DNA of 64,000 nucleotides from Betaproteobacteria bacterium (GTDB lineage: Bacteria; Pseudomonadota; Gammaproteobacteria; Burkholderiales; Casimicrobiaceae), in contig BOKS01000012.1 in the NCBI GenBank assembly GCA_016861105.1, positions 1 to 64,000 of the forward strand, read 5' to 3'. A program made the position numbers and the translations under genes. The notes under the pieces were generated by a model, which saw only the letters and a program-made list of their open reading frames with translations, ran no database searches and was not told the origin of the DNA. Every line of letters begins with the position of its first letter. The first letter of the stretch is position 1. Below, one piece after another: positions 59,002 through 64,000 of this stretch.

Positions 59002-60189
59002 ATGAACCTCGTCCCGGAAGTCCTCGCCGTCGAGCCGAAGATGCGCGACTGGCGCCACCACCTGCACGCCCACCCCGAGACCGCGTTCGAGGAGAGGGCG
59101 ACGGCCGAGTACGTCGCCGAGCGCCTCGCCGCCCTCGGCCTCGAGGTGCACACCGGGCTCGCGAAGACCGGCGTGGTCGGCGTGCTGCGCAACGGCAGCG
59201 GCGGGCGGTCGATCGGCCTGCGGGCCGACCTCGACGCGCTGCACATCGACGAGGCGAGCGGCGTCCCCTACGCCTCGCGGCACAAGGGGCGGATGCACGC
59301 CTGCGGCCACGACGGGCACACCGCGATGCTGCTCGGCGCGGCGCAGGCGCTCGCGCAGCGGCGCGCGTTCGACGGCACGCTGCACTTCGTGTTCCAGCCG
59401 GCCGAGGAGAACGAGGGCGGCGGCCGGGTGATGGTCGAGGAAGGGCTGTTCGACCGCTTCCCGATGGAGGCCGTGTACGGGCTGCACAACTGGCCGCGCA
59501 AGCCGCTCGGCACCTTCGCCACGCGCGTCGGCCCTCTGATGGGCGCCTACGACATCTTCGAGATCGTGGGCACCGGCAAGGGCGGGCACGCCGCGATGCC
59601 CTACGTCACGCGCGACCCGATGCCCTTCGCCGCGCACCTCATCAACGCGCTGCAGACGATCGTCGCGCGCAACCTGCACCCGCAGGACGCGGGCGTGGTC
59701 TCCGTGACGCAGGTGCACGCGGGCGACACGTGGAACGTGATCCCCGAGCAGGTCGTCGTGCGCGGCACCGTGCGCACGTTCGATCGCGCCGTGCAGGACC
59801 TGATCGAGCAGCGCATGCGCGAGATCGTCGCGGGCGTCGCGGCGACCTTCGGCATGCAGGCGAGCGTGCGCTACGAGCGGCGCTACCCGGCCACCGTCAA
59901 CACCGCCGACGAGACCGGCCACGCCGTGCAAGCGGCGCGCGCGGTGGTCGGCGACGAGCACGTCGACACCGACCCGGTGCCCGAGATGGGCAGCGAGGAC
60001 TTCGCGTTCATGCTGCAGGCGAAGCGCGGCTGCTACGTGTGGATGGGCACGGGCACCGGCGCGGACACGATCAACGTGCACAACCCGCGCTACGACTTCA
60101 ACGACGCGGCGCTGGCAATCGGCGCGTCGTACTGGGTGACGCTCGCCGAGCAGCGGCTGCCGGCGGCGTTGTCGCGGCGCGCCGCCTGA
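59002..60189 (+). CDS. M20-family amidohydrolase (hippurate hydrolase-like)
   Basis: A 395-residue M20D metallopeptidase-like amidohydrolase. Metal-site motifs HACGHDGHTAMLLGAA and PAEENEGGGRVM, dimerisation-domain segment GKGGHAAMPYVTRDP, and C-terminal MGSEDFAFML are intact. These enzymes hydrolyse N-acyl amino acids such as hippurate. The ATG at 59002 has no clear ribosome binding site. It is divergent from glpD (108 bp). Confidence 0.93.
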   Translation: MNLVPEVLAVEPKMRDWRHHLHAHPETAFEERATAEYVAERLAALGLEVHTGLAKTGVVGVLRNGSGGRSIGLRADLDALHIDEASGVPYASRHKGRMHACGHDGHTAMLLGAAQALAQRRAFDGTLHFVFQPAEENEGGGRVMVEEGLFDRFPMEAVYGLHNWPRKPLGTFATRVGPLMGAYDIFEIVGTGKGGHAAMPYVTRDPMPFAAHLINALQTIVARNLHPQDAGVVSVTQVHAGDTWNVIPEQVVVRGTVRTFDRAVQDLIEQRMREIVAGVAATFGMQASVRYERRYPATVNTADETGHAVQAARAVVGDEHVDTDPVPEMGSEDFAFMLQAKRGCYVWMGTGTGADTINVHNPRYDFNDAALAIGASYWVTLAEQRLPAALSRRAA

Positions 60190-60212
60190 CGCGCGACCGG
60201 GAGGAGATCCCC

Positions 60213-61334
60213 ATGTCGATGCCGCCGGGACAGCGCGACCTGCCGCGCATCGTGCTCGGCGTGATCACGCTCGCCGCGCTGCTCGGCGGCGTGGCCGTCG
60301 TGCTGCAGCCGTTCCTGCCGGCGCTGCTGTGGGCCACGATGATCGTCGTCGCGACGTGGCCGTGGATGCTGCGCATCCAGGCTGCCGCCGGCGGGCGCCG
60401 CGGCGCGGCGGTCGCCGTGATGGTCGTCGCGCTGCTGGTGGTGGTCGTGGTGCCGCTCGCGTTCGCCGCCACCGCGATCTACGAGCAGGTCGGGCGCCTG
60501 ACCGCGGTCACGGTCGCGGAACTGCGCGTCCCCGCGCCGCCGGCCTGGCTCGACGCCGTCCCCGTCGTCGGACCGCGGATCGTCGTCGAGTGGCGCGCGC
60601 TCGCCGAGTCCACGCCGGACGCGCTGGCCACGCGCGCCACGCCCTACGTCGCGCCCGTCCTGGCGTGGCTCGCTGCGCAGGCGGGCAGCGCCGGCACGTT
60701 CGCCATCCACCTCGTGCTGACGCTGATCCTCTGCGGCATCCTCTACGGCGCGGGGGAGCGCGCCGCGCGCGGCGTGCGCCGCTTCGCGCGCCGGCTGCAC
60801 GGGGAGCAGGGCGACAATGCCGTCGTGCTGGCGGCGGCGGCGATCCGTGCCGTCGCCGTCGGCATCGTCGGCACGGCGCTGGTGCAGACCGCGCTCGGGG
60901 TGATGGGGCTGCTCGTCGCCGGGGTGCCTCACGTGGCGCTGCTCGGCGGGCTGATGTTCGTGCTGTGCATCGCACAGCTCGGTCCGTTCCTGCCGCTGCT
61001 GGCCGGCGCCGCGTGGCTGTGGGCCACGGGCGCGCAGGCCTATGCCGTCGGCCTCCTCGTCTGGGCGGTGGGCGTCGGCATGCTCGACAACGTCCTGCGC
61101 CCGCTCCTCATCCGGCGCGGGGCCGACCTTCCGCTGCTCCTGATCATGGCCGGCGTCATCGGCGGCCTGCTGACGATGGGGCTCGTGGGCCTGTTCGTCG
61201 GCCCGGTCGTGCTCGCGGTGGCCTATCGGCTGATCGGCGCGTGGGTGGCCGAGCAGGACGACCCGGCGCCGGCGAGGGCGGTTCCGGCGGCCGTTGCGGC
61301 GCCCGCCGAGGGGCCGCCGCGCGCCGCCGCGTAG
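60213..61334 (+). CDS. AI-2E family transporter
   Basis: A 373-residue multi-pass inner-membrane protein of the AI-2E (TqsA/PerM/YdiK) family with about eight helices. GGAGGAG precedes the ATG. LPALLWATMIVVATWPW near the N-terminus and GVGMLDNVLRPLLIRRGADLP late are family signatures. Substrate is unknown; some members are Na+/H+ antiporters. It follows the amidohydrolase by 23 bp and precedes the ATP-grasp gene by 7 bp. Confidence 0.92.
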   Translation: MSMPPGQRDLPRIVLGVITLAALLGGVAVVLQPFLPALLWATMIVVATWPWMLRIQAAAGGRRGAAVAVMVVALLVVVVVPLAFAATAIYEQVGRLTAVTVAELRVPAPPAWLDAVPVVGPRIVVEWRALAESTPDALATRATPYVAPVLAWLAAQAGSAGTFAIHLVLTLILCGILYGAGERAARGVRRFARRLHGEQGDNAVVLAAAAIRAVAVGIVGTALVQTALGVMGLLVAGVPHVALLGGLMFVLCIAQLGPFLPLLAGAAWLWATGAQAYAVGLLVWAVGVGMLDNVLRPLLIRRGADLPLLLIMAGVIGGLLTMGLVGLFVGPVVLAVAYRLIGAWVAEQDDPAPARAVPAAVAAPAEGPPRAAA

Positions 61335-61341
61335 CGCGCCG

Positions 61342-62418
61342 ATGCCGCTCGCCCGGCTGCGGCGGACGCTGCGGCGCTACGCCCGCGCCGCGCACACCTG
61401 CGCCGAGGGTCGGCCGTCGCGCTACCCGGGCGTCGTCCTGCGCATGGGCGCGGCGCGCTGGGGCGACGGGCTCGGGCCGCTGCCGTTCTCGCTGTTCCGG
61501 CTGCACCGCAAGCCCAGGGCCGCGTGGCGCGACTACGTGCGCGACACGCCCGGCAACGAGCTCTACGACGCCATCAATCCGCGCGCCGCGCGCGCGCCGC
61601 TGGACGACAAGCTCGCGTTCGCGCGCGCGTGCCGGGATCACGGCCTCGCCACCGTGCCGCTGCTCGCGATCGTCCACGGGCCAGGCAGCGAAGGCGCCGG
61701 CGACGTCCCCGCGCTCGATTCGTCCGCGGGAATTGCGCGGTTGCTCGCCGCGCACCCGCAGGGACTCTTCGTCAAGCCGGTGGCCGGTTCGCACGGCGAA
61801 GGCGCGTTCCGCGTGCTGCCGGCGGCGCACGGCTGCGTGCTCTCGGGCGAAGGTCCGGCACCGCTGTCGCGGGCGTGGGAGCGCTGCGCCGCCGGTGCGC
61901 GCGCCCACGCGCTGCTCGTGCAGCCGCGGCTCGTCAATGCGGCGTCGATGCGCGCCTGGGAATCCACGCCCGGCTTCAGCACGGTGCGCGCGATGACCTG
62001 GCGCGACGGCGCGACGCCGCGCCTGCTCGCCGCGTGCCTGCGGATCGCGACCGGCGACAGCGTCGCCGACAACTTCCTGCAGGGCCGCGCGGGCAACCTG
62101 GTCGCGCCACTGGAGGGCGCGAGCGGCACGATCGGGCCGGTGCGCGGGTCGCGGTCGCGCGACTGGCCGGACATCGTGGAGCTTCCGCAGCACCCGGCGG
62201 GCGGCACGAGGCTTCCGTGGTGGCCCGAGCTCCTCGACCTCGTGCTGCGCGGCCAGCGCGCGTTCGCCGACCTGCGACTGATCGGGTGGGACGTCGGCAT
62301 CACCGACGAGGGCCCGCTGCTGGTCGAGGGCAATGCGGCGCCCGACTGGGACCTGCCGCAGCTCGCGTTCGACCGCGGCTTCCGGCGCGACCTCGCGCTC
62401 GTCCTCGCGGCTGCCTGA
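61342..62418 (+). CDS. ATP-grasp protein, sugar-transfer-associated type
   Basis: A 358-residue protein with an ATP-grasp domain of the type associated with polysaccharide or capsule loci. FVKPVAGSHGEGAFRV (nucleotide-binding Lys and loop, about residues 139-154), GWDVGITDEGPLLVEGNAAPDWD (metal-binding Glu and Asn, two parts) mark it. It probably ligates an amino or carboxylate group using ATP. No glycan genes are nearby; it is tightly linked to the AI-2E gene. Confidence 0.82.
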   Translation: MPLARLRRTLRRYARAAHTCAEGRPSRYPGVVLRMGAARWGDGLGPLPFSLFRLHRKPRAAWRDYVRDTPGNELYDAINPRAARAPLDDKLAFARACRDHGLATVPLLAIVHGPGSEGAGDVPALDSSAGIARLLAAHPQGLFVKPVAGSHGEGAFRVLPAAHGCVLSGEGPAPLSRAWERCAAGARAHALLVQPRLVNAASMRAWESTPGFSTVRAMTWRDGATPRLLAACLRIATGDSVADNFLQGRAGNLVAPLEGASGTIGPVRGSRSRDWPDIVELPQHPAGGTRLPWWPELLDLVLRGQRAFADLRLIGWDVGITDEGPLLVEGNAAPDWDLPQLAFDRGFRRDLALVLAAA

Positions 62419-62466
62419 CCGGCGCCGGACCCGGCGACGGAAGCCGATCCGGGCGACCGCCGCGGC

Positions 62467-63861
62467 CTAGGGCCGCGTCATCGCCGCCGCGTCCACCCAG
62501 CGGTCGAAGTCCTCCCCGCTCACCAGCCCCAGCGCCAGCGCCGCCTCGCGCAGCGTGCTGCCGTCGCGATGCGCCTTCTGCGCGATCTTCGCGGCGTTCT
62601 CGTAGCCGATGTGCGGATTGAGCGCGGTGACGAGCATCAGCGAGGACGCGAGGTGCGCCGCGATGCGCTCGCGCTGCGGCTCGATGCCCTGCGCGCAGCG
62701 CTCGTCGAACGAGCGGCAGGCGTCGGCGAGCAGGCCGATCGACTCCAGCACGTTGTGCAGCATCACCGGCTTCATCACGTTGAGCTGGAAGTGGCCCTGC
62801 GACCCGGCGAAAGCGACGGTCGCGTCGTTGCCGAAGACCTGCGCCGCGACCATCGTGAGGGCCTCGGGCTGCGTCGGGTTCACCTTGCCCGGCATGATCG
62901 ACGAGCCCGGCTCGTTGTCGGGAATCACGATCTCGCCGATGCCCGCGCGCGGCCCGCTCGCGTACAGCCGCACGTCGTTGGCGATTTTCATGAGCGCGCC
63001 GGCGAGCGTGCGCAGCGTCGCGCTGAACGTCACGACGGCATCGTGCGCGGACAGCGCCGCGAACTTGTCGCGCGCCGGCGCGAAAGGCACGCCGGTGGCC
63101 TCCGCCAGCCTTCGCGCGACGGTCGCGCCGAACGCCGGATGCGCGTTGAGCCCCGTGCCCACCGCGGTGCCGCCCAGCGCGAGCTCGTGCAGCGCGCGCT
63201 CGGCCGTGCGGATCGCCGCCAGCGCGTCGTCGAGCTGGCTCGCGTAGCCGCCCAGCACCTGGCCGAGCGTCACCGGGGTGGCGTCCTGCAGGTGGGTGCG
63301 CCCGATCATCACGAGCGCGGCGAACGCCTCCGCCTTGCGCGCGAACGTGCGCTGCAGCGCCTCCACCGCAGGGTAGAGGTCGCGGCGCGCCTCCTCGACG
63401 ATCGCGACGTGCATCACCGCGGGGAACGCGTCGTTGCTCGACTGCCCGCAGTTGACGTCGTCGTTGGGATGGACCGGCGCCTTGCTGCCCACCGCGCCGC
63501 CCGCGAGCTGGATCGCGCGGTTGGCGATCACCTCGTTGGCGTTCATGTTCGTCTGCGTGCCCGAGCCGGTCTGGAACACCACCAGCGGGAACTCGGCGTC
63601 GAGGGTGCCGTCGACGACGTCCTGCGCCGCGCGGACGATCAGAGCCGCCTTGGCCGCGTCCAGCACGCCCAGTTCGGCATTCGCCTGCGCGGCGGCCTGT
63701 TTGACCAGCCCGAGCGCACGGATCACCGGCTGCGTGAAGCGGAAGCGCGCGACGCCGATCGGGAAGTTCGCGATCGAGCGCTGCGTCTGCGCGCCCCACA
63801 GGCGCGCCGCGTCGACCTCCACCTCGCCCATCGCGTCGCGCTCGATGCGTCTTTCCGTCAT
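62467..63861 (-). CDS. fumC: Class II fumarate hydratase
   Basis: A 464-residue FumC, TCA-cycle interconversion of fumarate and malate. [49 protein letters not shown] and the superfamily signature [15 protein letters not shown] with the catalytic Ser are all intact. It is convergent with the ATP-grasp gene. The remaining 139 bp to the window edge hold no gene. Confidence 0.97.
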   Translation of the reverse strand: MTERRIERDAMGEVEVDAARLWGAQTQRSIANFPIGVARFRFTQPVIRALGLVKQAAAQANAELGVLDAAKAALIVRAAQDVVDGTLDAEFPLVVFQTGSGTQTNMNANEVIANRAIQLAGGAVGSKAPVHPNDDVNCGQSSNDAFPAVMHVAIVEEARRDLYPAVEALQRTFARKAEAFAALVMIGRTHLQDATPVTLGQVLGGYASQLDDALAAIRTAERALHELALGGTAVGTGLNAHPAFGATVARRLAEATGVPFAPARDKFAALSAHDAVVTFSATLRTLAGALMKIANDVRLYASGPRAGIGEIVIPDNEPGSSIMPGKVNPTQPEALTMVAAQVFGNDATVAFAGSQGHFQLNVMKPVMLHNVLESIGLLADACRSFDERCAQGIEPQRERIAAHLASSLMLVTALNPHIGYENAAKIAQKAHRDGSTLREAALALGLVSGEDFDRWVDAAAMTRP

Positions 63862-64000
63862 GCCCGCATCCTAGGCGTGCGGGACCGCGCCGTCACCTCG
63901 GGGTCGGAGCCGGTCAGGGCCGGCGCCGACCCCGACCGCGCGGGGTCGGGACGCGGCCCGCGTTGCACGCGCGCAACGCGCGGGTCCAGCCCGCCATGCC

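Noticed and set aside
63960-63985. CGTTGC-N6-GCAACG palindrome at the window end, resembling the IclR operator
   Set aside because: Spacing and arms differ (CGTTGC rather than GTTGCG-N5) and such GC palindromes occur by chance; no target gene is in view.

Overview
The window is very GC-rich, densely packed bacterial DNA. Short intergenic gaps, many ATGA/GTGA start-stop overlaps, and a gene set including qNor with NsrR, a BKACE enzyme, an MscK-like channel, NitT/TauT-type transporters and abundant LysR/IclR/GntR regulators point to a betaproteobacterium of the Burkholderiales/Rhodocyclales type. This placement is inferred from gene content, not from a marker gene. No rRNA, tRNA, CRISPR array or intact insertion sequence was seen.

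Region 1 (about 1-8.8 kb) is a stress island: a small membrane protein, three universal stress protein genes (one with two tandem domains), a basic coiled-coil protein, Dps, a 52-residue acidic peptide, a LysR regulator and two Rnk-type RNA polymerase-binding proteins. Four genes here share an apparently undescribed promoter-like element, GGAAAC-N6/7-GTTC-N8/9-GTCTTAT, always oriented toward the gene. The DNA looks less GC-rich than the rest.

Region 2 (8.9-25.0 kb) is a divergent catabolic block. From a 155-bp control region with two identical-pattern operators (GTTGCG-N5-CGCAAC), the plus strand carries an IclR regulator and hutD-hutI-hutG-hutF. The minus strand carries ubiD, a DUF4392 (glutamate cyclase-like) gene, an Asp/Glu-racemase/maleate-isomerase-like gene, a HisC/CobC-like aminotransferase, a NitT/TauT ABC transporter (permease, ATPase, binding protein), ubiX, hutU and hutH. 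Together these encode the complete five-step histidine pathway. An eight-gene prenylated-FMN decarboxylase module of unknown substrate sits between the control region and hutU-hutH. This is my main candidate for an undescribed system.

Region 3 (25.0-37.5 kb) holds norZ (quinol NO reductase) under stacked Dnr/FNR-like and NsrR boxes, nsrR, a large MscS-type channel, an ABC exporter, a divergent ornithine cyclodeaminase-like/FAD oxidoreductase pair and a secreted subtilase. Just after the subtilase lies a strong candidate for an anaerobically controlled small RNA. It has an FNR-like site at about -41, three stem-loops, a loop of ACCTCCTCCTCC complementary to Shine-Dalgarno sequences, and a canonical terminator.

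Region 4 (37.5-44.5 kb) has an alpha/beta-hydrolase-LuxR fusion, a YkgJ protein, a BKACE enzyme with a 3-hydroxyacyl-CoA dehydrogenase-family partner, an SDR, and a GntR-DUF1028 pair behind a perfect 26-bp palindrome. Region 5 (44.7-64 kb) is mostly housekeeping and transport: glmS-glmU, phnD-C-E-E, an orphan ParA, a kinase-like phosphotransferase, a divergent enolase lacking the usual active-site His, a HAD phosphatase, a LOG-family protein, glpD, an M20 amidohydrolase, an AI-2E-type permease, an ATP-grasp protein and fumC. Dispersed repeats (AGGGTCAGACTCGCATTTC) lie exactly at the TAG stop codons of two unrelated genes.
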